A stretch of DNA of 64,000 bases from contig CAXTJM010000001.1 of NCBI GenBank assembly GCA_964244585.1, positions 1 through 64,000 of the forward strand. Reading direction: 5' to 3'. This document shows, one piece after another, positions 50,825 through 59,473 of this stretch. The stretch comes from LMUY01 sp964244585 (GTDB lineage: Bacteria > Pseudomonadota > Alphaproteobacteria > Acetobacterales > Acetobacteraceae). The notes beneath the pieces are model-generated. The model did no database searches and was not told the DNA's origin. It saw only the letters and a program-made list of their open reading frames with translations. How positions within the stretch are numbered: the stretch's first letter is position 1; every line of letters starts with the position of its first letter. The position numbers were made by a program, and so were the translations under genes.

Positions 50825-51856
50825 TTGAAGGCTTTTTGGGACCCGGCGCAGCTTGCCCATGCGCCGCAATTCTTCCTGCAACGCGGCCAGGTCCGCAGCA
50901 ATTTCGAGGTGCCGGCGCGCGCCCTGTCGTTGCTGGGCGGCTGCCAGGCCATGGGGTTGGAGATCACCGCGCCGCCTCCGGCCGATCGCGCCGCCATCGA
51001 GGCCGTCCACCCGGCCGCCTACCTGGACTGGCTGGCGGGCGCCTACACCGATTGGGCGGCGATGCCGGATGCCGGGCCCGAAGTCGTCGCGAACATGCAT
51101 CCGTCGCCGGAGATGCTGGCGACCCATGCCCGGCCTTCGGACTCGGTCATCGCCCGCGCCGGCTGGTACAGCGCCGACACGGCCTGCCCGATCGGGGCGC
51201 AGAGCTGGACATCGATCGAGGCCGCCGCCGCATGCGCCCTGGCGGCAGCGGACGACACCGCCCGCAACCATGACAGCTACGCGCTGTGCCGGCCGCCGGG
51301 CCACCACGCCTATGCGGCCCGGGCCGGCGGGCACTGCTACCTGAACAACGCCGCAATCGCGGTGGAGCGGCTGATCTCGCACGGCGCCCGGCGCATCGCG
51401 GTGCTGGACATCGACAGCCATCACGGCAACGGCACGCAGGGCATTTTCTGGAACCGCGACGACGTGCTGTTCACCTCGCTGCACGGCGACCCCTCCGGCT
51501 ATTACCCTTGGTACGTGGGCCATGCCGACGAACTCGGCGCCGGGCCGGGCTCGGGCTTCAACCGCAACTTCCCGCTGGCCTCCGGCACCGGCGATCTGGG
51601 CTGGCTGGCCGCGCTCGATGCCGCGTTGCGCCTGATCGACCGCTTCCGCGCCGATGCCTTGGTGGTCTCGCTGGGCTTCGACGCCTCCCGCGACGAGCCG
51701 CTGAACTTCCTGTCGGTGTCCGCGGACGGGTTCGCCCGGGCAGGCGCCGCCATCGGCCGGCTGGCGCTGCCCGCCACCTTCGTCCAGGAGGGCGGCTACA
51801 ACACCGAACTGCTCGGCTCGCTGCTGCAGAATTTCCTGACCGCCTTCTGCGGATGA
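50825..51856 (+). CDS. Histone-deacetylase-family amidohydrolase (acetylpolyamine amidohydrolase-like)
   Basis: 343 residues from a TTG at 50825 with a GGAGGG ribosome-binding site. It is a zinc deacetylase of the arginase fold. The His160-His161 pair (CRPPGHHAYA) matches the general-base site; Asp197, His199 (DIDSHHGNGTQ) and Asp286 (SLGFDASRD) should bind zinc; and EGGYN supplies the catalytic Tyr. Bacterial relatives remove acetyl groups from polyamines or other small amides. It is divergent from the peptide-uptake genes and overlaps comM by 4 bases. Confidence 0.92.
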   Translation: MKAFWDPAQLAHAPQFFLQRGQVRSNFEVPARALSLLGGCQAMGLEITAPPPADRAAIEAVHPAAYLDWLAGAYTDWAAMPDAGPEVVANMHPSPEMLATHARPSDSVIARAGWYSADTACPIGAQSWTSIEAAAACALAAADDTARNHDSYALCRPPGHHAYAARAGGHCYLNNAAIAVERLISHGARRIAVLDIDSHHGNGTQGIFWNRDDVLFTSLHGDPSGYYPWYVGHADELGAGPGSGFNRNFPLASGTGDLGWLAALDAALRLIDRFRADALVVSLGFDASRDEPLNFLSVSADGFARAGAAIGRLALPATFVQEGGYNTELLGSLLQNFLTAFCG

Positions 51857-53337
51857 GCATCGCCCGCGTTCAATCCTTCGCCTTCTCGGGGATTGAGGCG
51901 GTGCCCGTCGAGGTGCAGGTCCAGGTCTCCAGCGGCCTGCCGGCCTTCCTGGTGGTCGGCCTGCCGGACAAGGCGGTGGGCGAGGCGCGCGAACGCGTGC
52001 GGGCGGCGCTGACCGCGATGGGGCTGGCGCTGCCGCCGCGCCGGGTATTGATCAACCTGGCGCCCGCCGACCTGCTGAAGGAAGGCAGCCATTTCGACCT
52101 GCCGATCGCCCTCTGCGTGCTGGCCGCGATGGACGTCCTGCCGCGGGAGGACTTGGCTGGCTTCGCCGCCCTGGGGGAGTTGTCGCTGGACGGCACGCTC
52201 AACCCGGTGGCCGGGGTGCTGCCCGCCGCGATTGCCGCCGCCGCACGCGGATTGGGGCTGATCTGCCCGGCGTCGCAGGGCGGGGAGGCCGCCTGGGCCG
52301 GCCAGGTCGAATTGCTGGCCCTGCCCGACTTACTGTGTGCGGTGAACCATTTCCGCGGCACCCAGGTGCTGACCCCGCCGGCACCCGCCGGCGTGGCGGA
52401 GGCGGTGGCCGGCCCCGACCTGGCCGAGGTGAAGGGCATGGAAGCCGCCAAGCGCGCGATCGAGGTCGCGGCGGCTGGCGGCCACAACCTGCTGCTGGTC
52501 GGGCCGCCCGGCGCCGGCAAGTCGATGCTGGCCAGCCGCCTGCCCGGCCTGCTGCCGGACCTGACGCCGGCCGAGGCGTTGCAGGTCAGCACCATCCACT
52601 CCGTCGCTGGGCTGCTGGTCGGCGGGCTGATGGTGAAGCGGCCGCCCTATCGGGAGCCGCACCACTCGGCCAGCCCGGCGGCGCTGACCGGCGGCGGACA
52701 GCGCGCGCGACCCGGCGAGGTGAGCCTCGCCCACCGCGGCGTGCTGTTCCTGGACGAGTTGCCGGAATTCCCACGCCCGGCGCTAGAGGCGCTGCGCACG
52801 CCGCTGGAAACCGGCCGCACCACCGTCGCGCGCGCGTCCGCCCATGTCACCTACCCGGCCCGCTTCCAGCTGGTGGCGGCGATGAACCCGTGCCGGTGCG
52901 GCCATCTGGGCGACGCCTCCCGCGAGTGCAGCAAGGCCCCACGCTGCGGCGAGGACTATCTCGGCCGGATCAGCGGACCGCTGCTGGACCGCATCGACAT
53001 GACGGTCCAGGTGCAGCCGATCGCGCCCGCCCAACTGAGCCGTGCGCCGGCGGGCGAGCCGAGCGCCGCCGTCGCCGCGCGCGTCGCACGGGCACGGGGG
53101 GCGCAACTTGCCCGCGGCAGCCTGAACGCCGAGCTCGACAGCGGCGCGATCGGATTGGAACCGGATGCGCGGGCGCTGGCCGAACGGGCCGCGGAGACGC
53201 TGCGCCTGTCCGCCCGCGGCTTCACCCGCGTGCTGCGGGTGGCCCGGACCATCGCGGACCTGGCGGCGTGCGCGGACGTGCGGCGCATCGACGTGGCGGA
53301 AGCGCTTGCATTCCGCCATCGGGTGCCGGGGCGGTAG
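51853..53337 (+). CDS. comM: YifB/ComM-family Mg-chelatase-like AAA+ ATPase
   Basis: 494 residues. The N-terminal Lon-protease-like domain (PAFLVVGLPDKAVGEARERV) precedes the AAA+ domain with Walker A LLVGPPGAGKSMLASRLPG and Walker B GVLFLDELPEF. A cysteine cluster (NPCRCGHLGD) and a C-terminal lid follow. ComM helicases drive branch migration during natural transformation in Vibrio and relatives; many non-competent species also carry them. It overlaps the deacetylase gene (ATGA). Confidence 0.93.
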   Translation: MSIARVQSFAFSGIEAVPVEVQVQVSSGLPAFLVVGLPDKAVGEARERVRAALTAMGLALPPRRVLINLAPADLLKEGSHFDLPIALCVLAAMDVLPREDLAGFAALGELSLDGTLNPVAGVLPAAIAAAARGLGLICPASQGGEAAWAGQVELLALPDLLCAVNHFRGTQVLTPPAPAGVAEAVAGPDLAEVKGMEAAKRAIEVAAAGGHNLLLVGPPGAGKSMLASRLPGLLPDLTPAEALQVSTIHSVAGLLVGGLMVKRPPYREPHHSASPAALTGGGQRARPGEVSLAHRGVLFLDELPEFPRPALEALRTPLETGRTTVARASAHVTYPARFQLVAAMNPCRCGHLGDASRECSKAPRCGEDYLGRISGPLLDRIDMTVQVQPIAPAQLSRAPAGEPSAAVAARVARARGAQLARGSLNAELDSGAIGLEPDARALAERAAETLRLSARGFTRVLRVARTIADLAACADVRRIDVAEALAFRHRVPGR

Positions 53338-53342
53338 GGCGC

Positions 53343-54860
53343 ATGACGGCAGCCATCCCTAGCAAGAACGCCGCCCCGACCCACCTGCAACAGATCATCG
53401 CGAGGTTGACCGAGGGCGTCATCATCGTCGAGCCGGACGGCGCCATCTCCTGGGCCGACGACACTGCGCTGGGGCTGCACGGCGCCGGCAGCCTGTCCGA
53501 CCTCGGCAAGACCGTGGCCGGTTACGCGGACCGCTTCCAGCTCGCCGACCGCACCGGCAAGCCGCTGCCGCCGCAGGATTATCCGATGCGCCGCCTGCTC
53601 GACGGGTCGGTGATCGAGCGCGCGCTGGTCGACGTCATCCGGCGCACCGACCAGAAGCGGTGGGTGCACGAGGTGCGGACGATGATCCTGACGGACGCCG
53701 ACGGCCAGCCGAACTGCTTCGTCGTCATCCTGAACGACGAGACCGAACGCTTCAACGCGGAAGAACGGTTCGAGCGGGCGTTCGGGGCCAACCCGGCGCC
53801 GGCCATCATCGCTCGGCTTTCGGACATGCGTTACGTCAAGGTGAACCAGGGCTTCCTGGAGCTGACCGGCTACCCGCGGGCGGCCCTGATCGGTCGCTCC
53901 ATGCACGAGATCGACGTGTTGCGAGGCGCCGAGAAACGCGACCTGGCCATGAAACGCCTGCATGACGGACACACCATCCCGCAAATGGAGGGCTGCCTGC
54001 CATTGCCCACGGGACAGGAGAAGACGGTGCTGCTGGGCGGCCAGCCGCTCGAGATCGGCGACGAGGCGTGCATGCTCTTCACCTTCGCCGACTTGCATCC
54101 CCGGCAGCAGGCGCAGGACGCCTTGCGGCAGAGCGAGGAGCGCTTCTCCAAGGCGTTCCACATGGCGCCGTGCCCGATGGCCATGTTGACGCTCGACGGG
54201 CTGCGGATCCTGGACGTGAACGACGCTTTCACCGCCGTCACGGCGTGGCGACGCGAGGAAATCGTCGGACGCCCGGAGGCCGAGGTGGAGATTTGGCAGC
54301 GCGGCGAGCTACGCGAGGCGTTCGAACGCCAGATCGGCCATACCGGCCGGGTTCACAGCATCGACATCCAGCTCCGATCGAAAGACGGCACGCTGTGCGA
54401 CTGCCTCATCTCGGCGGACACCATCGATGTCCACCACGAACGGTGCATCTTCACCGTCATGGTAGACATCACGGAGCGCAAACGAACCGAAACCGAGCTG
54501 ATGGAGGCCGTGCAAGCCGCGATGCAGGATACATCGTGGCTGGGACAGAAGATCGTTGAAAAGCTCGCGGCGATCAGCCGCACGAAGGGCTCGCCCGCGG
54601 AGCAGGTCGAGTTGGCGGCGCTCCCTGCGCGGGCCCGCGAAGTGCTGGGCTTGGTCGCGCAGGGTCTTCCAGACGACGAGATCGCCAATAAACTCGGCAT
54701 CGCCCGCAACACGCTCCGAAATCACATTTCCGTGATCTACGCCAAGCTTGGCATTCATAAGCGAAGTTCGATCGTGGTATGGGCGCGGGAACGTGGCCTG
54801 GGCACGCCGGCCAAGCCGCAGACAAACCGCGCAAAAACGCAACGATCCAGACGGCGCTAG
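53343..54860 (+). CDS. Multi-PAS LuxR-type transcriptional regulator
   Basis: 505 residues, starting 5 bases after comM. Three PAS-like modules are visible: about 15-135 (LTEGVIIVEPDGAISWADDT), 145-265 (PAPAIIARLSDMRYVKVNQG) and 275-390 (PCPMAMLTLDGLRILDVNDA). The C-terminal LuxR helix-turn-helix (about 425-485) contains ARAREVLGLVAQGLPDDEIA and RNTLRNHISVIYAKLGIH. There is no receiver or kinase domain, so it probably senses a small ligand, redox state or light through a PAS cofactor and binds DNA directly. Targets unknown. Confidence 0.88.
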   Translation: MTAAIPSKNAAPTHLQQIIARLTEGVIIVEPDGAISWADDTALGLHGAGSLSDLGKTVAGYADRFQLADRTGKPLPPQDYPMRRLLDGSVIERALVDVIRRTDQKRWVHEVRTMILTDADGQPNCFVVILNDETERFNAEERFERAFGANPAPAIIARLSDMRYVKVNQGFLELTGYPRAALIGRSMHEIDVLRGAEKRDLAMKRLHDGHTIPQMEGCLPLPTGQEKTVLLGGQPLEIGDEACMLFTFADLHPRQQAQDALRQSEERFSKAFHMAPCPMAMLTLDGLRILDVNDAFTAVTAWRREEIVGRPEAEVEIWQRGELREAFERQIGHTGRVHSIDIQLRSKDGTLCDCLISADTIDVHHERCIFTVMVDITERKRTETELMEAVQAAMQDTSWLGQKIVEKLAAISRTKGSPAEQVELAALPARAREVLGLVAQGLPDDEIANKLGIARNTLRNHISVIYAKLGIHKRSSIVVWARERGLGTPAKPQTNRAKTQRSRRR

Positions 54861-54969
54861 TGCTGATGTCGTGCTGGATAGTAGTTGTGGACTATGCCGG
54901 CGCCGAAGTGACGCGATAAAACATTAACTGGACTCAACCGCGCACGGTGCTCAGCCTGCGGAAAACGCC

Positions 54970-55203
54970 ATGCGCAATCGTGCGATCCGGCGTTCGGCTG
55001 GGAAAGCGGTGATGGAGGTACCTTGTGAGACTTGCCCGGCAGCGCTCACGGCGCCACAAGCAATCTTGAAGGCCGAGGAGGCTTTCAGGGCGGGTCGCCT
55101 GGCTGACGCCGAGTGCTACATCAACATCGCATACGCGATCTTCGACGCGAACTTCGCCCAGGCGTTGGCGACCGCCGAACCGGCGCACAAGCCTTCGAGG
55201 TAG
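54970..55203 (+). CDS. Small hypothetical protein
   Basis: 77 residues; the inner ATG at 55012 (MEVPCETCPAALTAPQ) may be the true start. A CxxC pair (CETCP) is followed by one helical hairpin, AILKAEEAFRAGRLADAEC then YINIAYAIFDANFAQAL, resembling a single TPR-like unit. The region is less GC-rich than its neighbours. It is downstream of the PAS-LuxR gene by 109 bases. Family not recognised. Confidence 0.5.
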   Translation: MRNRAIRRSAGKAVMEVPCETCPAALTAPQAILKAEEAFRAGRLADAECYINIAYAIFDANFAQALATAEPAHKPSR

Positions 55204-55245
55204 CGCATCTTCAGCGCCGACTGCAACGTCGCGGATGCTGCCGGA

Positions 55246-55719
55246 TCATCCTTTTCTTGGCGCGCGCGCTGGGGCCGCGCGGGACGCCGGCACGCTGCCT
55301 CCGCGGCGGGCGAAGCGGATCGCCTGGAACACCAGCCAACCGGCGGGTCCGAACAGGAACACCAGCGGCAGCACCGGCAGCAGCAGGATGCGTGGCATGC
55401 GATCATCCAAGAACCGCTCCACCACCATCACCCCGACCAGCAGGTCGAAGGCCAGGTAGTGCAGCCATCCCGCCAGCATGGCCGCCGGCTGACGGAACAT
55501 CGCGCCGACCCCGGCAAGCGAGGTGAAATCGACCTGTGGCCCGTCCCACCGCGTGACGAGCAGCACGACGTAGGCCGCGGCCAGCAGCAGCGGGACCAAC
55601 CTGCCGCAAAACCCCTCCAGCGCCCCGCGCCAGCCGAACAGCGCGGCCAGCACCAGCACGATCCAGCCCACCACGGCGCCGAAATTGGCGACGCGGAACG
55701 CCGCCTCCAGCGAGGTCAC
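55246..55719 (-). CDS. ABA4-like (DUF4281) membrane protein
   Basis: 157-residue integral membrane protein with four helices: VVGWIVLVLAALFGW, LVPLLLAAAYVVLLVTR, LAGWLHYLAFDLLVGVMVVE and ILLLPVLPLVFLFGPAGWLV. The GWLHYLAFDLLVG and FGPAGWLVF segments match the ABA4-like family, whose plant member acts in neoxanthin synthesis. The bacterial role is unknown. It starts 1 base after trpS ends on the same strand. Confidence 0.8.
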   Translation of the reverse strand: MTSLEAAFRVANFGAVVGWIVLVLAALFGWRGALEGFCGRLVPLLLAAAYVVLLVTRWDGPQVDFTSLAGVGAMFRQPAAMLAGWLHYLAFDLLVGVMVVERFLDDRMPRILLLPVLPLVFLFGPAGWLVFQAIRFARRGGSVPASRAAPARAPRKG

Positions 55720-55720
55720 G

Positions 55721-56722
55721 TCAACGCCGGGGTTTGAGGAAGCCGACCAGCCGTTCCGCCTCCGCCACGATGGGGTCGGCGAGCGCGGCCGCCCGCTCCG
55801 CCCCTTCGCCGAGGCGGCGGTCCACCATGTCGGGGTCCGCCAGCCAGCGGCGCGTCTCCGCGGCCAGAGGCGCTAGCCTGGCCACCAGCAACTCGGCCAG
55901 GGCTTCCTTGAACGGGCCGAAACCCTTGCCGCCGAAGTCGCGCAGCACGCCGGCATGGTCCGTGTCCGACAGGGCGGCGTAGATGCCGACCAGGTTGCGC
56001 GCCTCCGGCCTGGCCTCCAACCCGCGTGCCTCCTCCGGCAGCGGCTCCGGATCGGTCTTGGCGCGGCGGATCTTGAGGGCGATCGTGTCGGCGTCGTCGG
56101 TCAGGTTGATGCGACTCTGGTCGGACGGGTCGGATTTGCTCATCTTCTTCGAACCATCGCGCAACGACATCACCCGGGCCGCGGCACCCAGGATCAACGG
56201 CTCGATCTGCGGGAAGAACTCGACCCCGTAATCATGGTTGAACTTCTGCGCGATGTCGTTCGCCAGTTCCAGATGCTGGCGCTGGTCGTCGCCCACCGGC
56301 ACGCGGGTGGCATGATAGGCCAGGATGTCGGCCGCCATCAGGTTGGGATAGGCGAACAGCCCGACCGACACGTTCTCCCGATCCTTGCCCGCCTTATCCT
56401 TGAATTGCGTCATGCGGTTGAGCCAGCCCATGCGGGCGACGCAGTTGAAGATCCACGCCAGCCGGGCGTGGGCCGGCACCGCGGACTGGTTGAATATGAT
56501 GGAGCGGTCGTTGACCCCGATCGCCAGCAGGGTCGCCGCCATCTCCCGCGTCGCAGCCGCCAGGGTTGCCGGGTCCTGCCAGGCGGTGATGGCATGCAGG
56601 TCGACCACGCAATACAGGCACTCGTGCTCGTCCTGTAGCGCCACCCAGTTGCGCAGCGCGCCGAGGTAATTGCCCAGGGTCGGGACGCCCGAGGGTTGGA
56701 TGCCGGAAAAGATGCGTTGCAT
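55721..56722 (-). CDS. trpS: Tryptophanyl-tRNA synthetase
   Basis: 333 residues from the ATG at 56722 (MQRIFSGIQPSGVPTLGNYL), the standard class I start with the HIGH-equivalent TLGN. Further landmarks are YCVVDLHAITAWQDP, MGWLNRMTQFKDKAGKD, VPVGDDQRQHLELANDIAQ and the KMSKS loop SKKMSKSDPSD. It charges tRNA-Trp in the cytoplasm. Confidence 0.98.
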   Translation of the reverse strand: MQRIFSGIQPSGVPTLGNYLGALRNWVALQDEHECLYCVVDLHAITAWQDPATLAAATREMAATLLAIGVNDRSIIFNQSAVPAHARLAWIFNCVARMGWLNRMTQFKDKAGKDRENVSVGLFAYPNLMAADILAYHATRVPVGDDQRQHLELANDIAQKFNHDYGVEFFPQIEPLILGAAARVMSLRDGSKKMSKSDPSDQSRINLTDDADTIALKIRRAKTDPEPLPEEARGLEARPEARNLVGIYAALSDTDHAGVLRDFGGKGFGPFKEALAELLVARLAPLAAETRRWLADPDMVDRRLGEGAERAAALADPIVAEAERLVGFLKPRR

Positions 56723-56779
56723 GGCCGGTGTTCTCCCCGGCGTGGCCCGACCGGTCAAGGCTGTGGCCACGCCGGGCGG

Positions 56780-57160
56780 TCAGGTCCGCGGCTGCGGCAG
56801 ATTGGACGCGAAGCATATCAGGTTGGCGTCCAAGTCGCTGACGATCAGGCTGCGCATGGCCCAAGGCTCGTCGCGCGGGGCTTGCCAAATCCGGGCGCCG
56901 GCGGCCTGCAACGACGTGTGGAGCTCATCGACGTCCGGAACCTCGATGAACGCGCTCAGCAAGGCCTCCCCGGCACTGTGATCGATGACAAGCCTTTTCA
57001 CGTGGCGGAGCGCCAGTATGGCCCGGTCGCGCACCACATGGGCGTAGAACGGAGTCTCGCCATAGACGAACAGGGGCTGGAAGCCGAGCTGCACCGTGTA
57101 ATAGCCGAGCGCTGCCGCGAAATCCTTGACGAAGACGTTCGGGATCGCCTGCTGCAACAT
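56780..57160 (-). CDS. VOC (glyoxalase-fold) family protein
   Basis: 126 residues from the ATG at 57160, preceded by GGAGGG. It has paired beta-alpha-beta-beta-beta units of the vicinal-oxygen-chelate fold: IPNVFVKDFAAALGYYTVQL with GFQPLFVYGE, then FIEVPDVDELHTSLQAAGA and SLIVSDLDANLICF. Possible metal ligands are few, so it may be a binding or resistance-type protein rather than an enzyme. It lies between trpS and murJ on the same strand. Confidence 0.8.
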   Translation of the reverse strand: MLQQAIPNVFVKDFAAALGYYTVQLGFQPLFVYGETPFYAHVVRDRAILALRHVKRLVIDHSAGEALLSAFIEVPDVDELHTSLQAAGARIWQAPRDEPWAMRSLIVSDLDANLICFASNLPQPRT

Positions 57161-57172
57161 GGTCAACCCTCC

Positions 57173-58723
57173 TTACCCTGCGACGCGACGACGCCTGATG
57201 CGGCTCATCAGCTCGCCGGTCTCGAACGCGCCGAGTGCCAGCCCTACCACGCCGTACACCGCGCAGCCGCCACCGACCAGGATCGCGAGCCCCACCCAGC
57301 GCACGCCGCGTGACAGGTCCGCCGGGTTGAAGACGTCGTGCTGCACCACCCATAGCGCGGTCGCCATTGCCGCAGCGGCCACGGCGATGCGGGGCAGGCG
57401 CTGCCGCAGCCTGGCATCGGCCACCAGGAAGCGGCGGCGGTGCAGCATCACGCCCAGCGCCGCCACGTTGAAGGCCGCGGCCAGGCTGGTCGCCAGGGCA
57501 GGCCCGATATGCTGCAGCGGGATCATCAGCGCCAGGTTCAGGGCAAAGTTCAGCACCAGCGTGATCATGCCGATCCGCACCGGCGTGGTGGTGTCGCTGC
57601 GGGCGAAGAAGGCCGGCGCCAGCACCTTCACCAGCACGAAGAACGGCAGCCCGAGCGCGTAGGCCGCCAGCGACTGCGACGACAGGTAGGCTGCCTCCTT
57701 CGTGAACGCCCCGCGCTCGAACAGCACGGTCAGGATCGGGTATCCCGCCACGATCAGCGCCAGCGCGGCCGGTATCGTCAGGACCAGGGCGAACTCCAGC
57801 GCCCGGTTGAGCGTGGCGACCGCTGCCTGGGGGTCCGGGCCGCGCACCTGGCGCGACAGCAGCGGCAGCAGCGCCGTGCCCACCGCCGCCCCGATCGTGC
57901 CCAGCGGCAACTGGTTCACCCGGTCGGCGTAGTACAGCAGCGAGATCGCACCGGGCGGCAGCAGGCTGCCCACGATCACGTCCACCACCTGGTTCAACTG
58001 CATTGCCGACGCGCCGACCAGCCCGGGGCCCATCCGCCGCAGCAGGATGCGCATGGCCCGCGTCAACCGCGGCCGGGGAATGGCGAGCGGCATGCCGGCC
58101 CGGCGCGTGGCCCAGACCAGCAACGCCAGTTGCGCGACGCCCGCCACGGACACGCCCCAGGCCAGCGCATGCCCCACCGTCGGCACGTACCGGGTCAGCA
58201 GCAGCATCGCCGCGATGGAGCTGATATTGTACAGCATGGGCGCGGCGGCCGCGGCGGCGAAACGGTCCAGCCCGTTCAGCACGCCCGACAGCAGGGCGGA
58301 GAGGCAGATCAGGATCAGGTACGGGAAGGTGATGCGCGCCAGGTCGACGGCGAGCTGGAACTTGCCCGGCTCCTCCGTGAAGCCGGGCGCCAGGACGTGC
58401 ATGATCGCGGGCATGAAGACCTCGCCGAGCACCGTCAGGCCGAGCAGCCAGAACGCCAGCACGCTGATCGCCTGCTGGGCGAAGCGCTTGGCCGCCTCGT
58501 GCCCTTCCACGGCAAGCAGGCCGGTGAACTCCGGCACGAAGGCGGCGTTGAATGCGCCTTCCCCAAACAGCCGGCGGAACATGTTGGGCAGCTTGTTGGC
58601 AACGAAGAACGCATCCGCCACCCCGCCGGTGCCGGCGAGGGCCGCGATCAGCATGTCGCGCGCGAAGCCGAGCAGGCGGGACGCCATGGTCCAGCCGCCG
58701 ACGGTGATGATGCCGCGGAGCAT
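57173..58723 (-). CDS. murJ: Lipid II flippase MurJ
   Basis: 516 residues from the ATG at 58723 (MLRGIITVGGWTMASRLLGF), giving the usual 14-helix MurJ. The MOP-superfamily signature includes RDMLIAALAGTGGVADAFFV, FRRLFGEGAFNAAFVPEFTG with conserved Arg residues, and LLYYADRVNQLPLGTIGAAV. MurJ moves lipid II across the inner membrane for peptidoglycan assembly. It lies 12 bases upstream of the VOC gene. Confidence 0.96.
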   Translation of the reverse strand: MLRGIITVGGWTMASRLLGFARDMLIAALAGTGGVADAFFVANKLPNMFRRLFGEGAFNAAFVPEFTGLLAVEGHEAAKRFAQQAISVLAFWLLGLTVLGEVFMPAIMHVLAPGFTEEPGKFQLAVDLARITFPYLILICLSALLSGVLNGLDRFAAAAAAPMLYNISSIAAMLLLTRYVPTVGHALAWGVSVAGVAQLALLVWATRRAGMPLAIPRPRLTRAMRILLRRMGPGLVGASAMQLNQVVDVIVGSLLPPGAISLLYYADRVNQLPLGTIGAAVGTALLPLLSRQVRGPDPQAAVATLNRALEFALVLTIPAALALIVAGYPILTVLFERGAFTKEAAYLSSQSLAAYALGLPFFVLVKVLAPAFFARSDTTTPVRIGMITLVLNFALNLALMIPLQHIGPALATSLAAAFNVAALGVMLHRRRFLVADARLRQRLPRIAVAAAAMATALWVVQHDVFNPADLSRGVRWVGLAILVGGGCAVYGVVGLALGAFETGELMSRIRRRRVAG

Positions 58724-58797
58724 GCCGGGGGACTTAGCGCGGAACCGGCGGCGGAGGGAACTGTGGCCCCTGCGGCAAGTGCGGCTATGATGCGGCC

Positions 58798-59469
58798 GTG
58801 ACATCTCCGCTGGCTTCCAAGATCCCGATCGCGACCTTCGTCCTCGTTGCGATCTGCCCCGTTTGCCGGGCCGCTCCGCTTCCGGCCTGCCCGGTCGTCA
58901 ACGGCCAGACGGTCGGCTATGACATCCTGCGCGGTGGCAACGTGATCGGCCACCAGACCACGCGCTATGCCGTGACGGGACCCGACCTGACCGTGACGAT
59001 CGACGTCACCGCGGGGCTGCATGCCCTCGGGATCCGGGTGTATCGCTATCAGCACCATGGTGAGGAGCATTGGCACGATGGCCAGATGGTCCGCCTGGTC
59101 ACCACGACGGACGATGACGGCACGCCCCGGCACGTCGACGCCACGCGCGATCCGCAAACCGGCGCATGGCATGGCGTGGCCGGTCCGCAGCCGGGGCCCG
59201 GGCCGCTGTTATCGACGAGCTTCTGGAACAGCCAGACCGTTACGCAGACCCGCCTGCTGGACCGGGAAACGGGTGAGATCATTCCCGTCCAAGTCGGCCC
59301 TGCGGTCGGGGAGACGATACAACTCGGCTCGCGGCCCGTGTCGGCGAACCGCTACGACCTGGCCGGACCGGTCAAGGGATCCGTCTGGTACGACGCGAAT
59401 GGCTGCTGGGTGCAGGCCTTGTTCCACACCCGGGTGGATGGGTCGCTGATCGAAGTGCGAGCGCACTAG
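58798..59469 (+). CDS. DUF6134-like secreted protein
   Basis: 223 residues from a GTG at 58798. The N-terminal hydrophobic segment (IPIATFVLVAICPVCRAAP) is a probable signal peptide. The rest is beta-rich, with YDILRGGNVIGHQTTRYAVT, IRVYRYQHHGEEHWHDGQMV and VSANRYDLAGPVKGSVWYD. This is the pattern of the DUF6134/YceI-unrelated periplasmic proteins of alphaproteobacteria. Role unknown. It converges on gpsA with only 4 bases between the stop codons. Confidence 0.7.
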   Translation: MTSPLASKIPIATFVLVAICPVCRAAPLPACPVVNGQTVGYDILRGGNVIGHQTTRYAVTGPDLTVTIDVTAGLHALGIRVYRYQHHGEEHWHDGQMVRLVTTTDDDGTPRHVDATRDPQTGAWHGVAGPQPGPGPLLSTSFWNSQTVTQTRLLDRETGEIIPVQVGPAVGETIQLGSRPVSANRYDLAGPVKGSVWYDANGCWVQALFHTRVDGSLIEVRAH

Positions 59470-59473
59470 CCGT

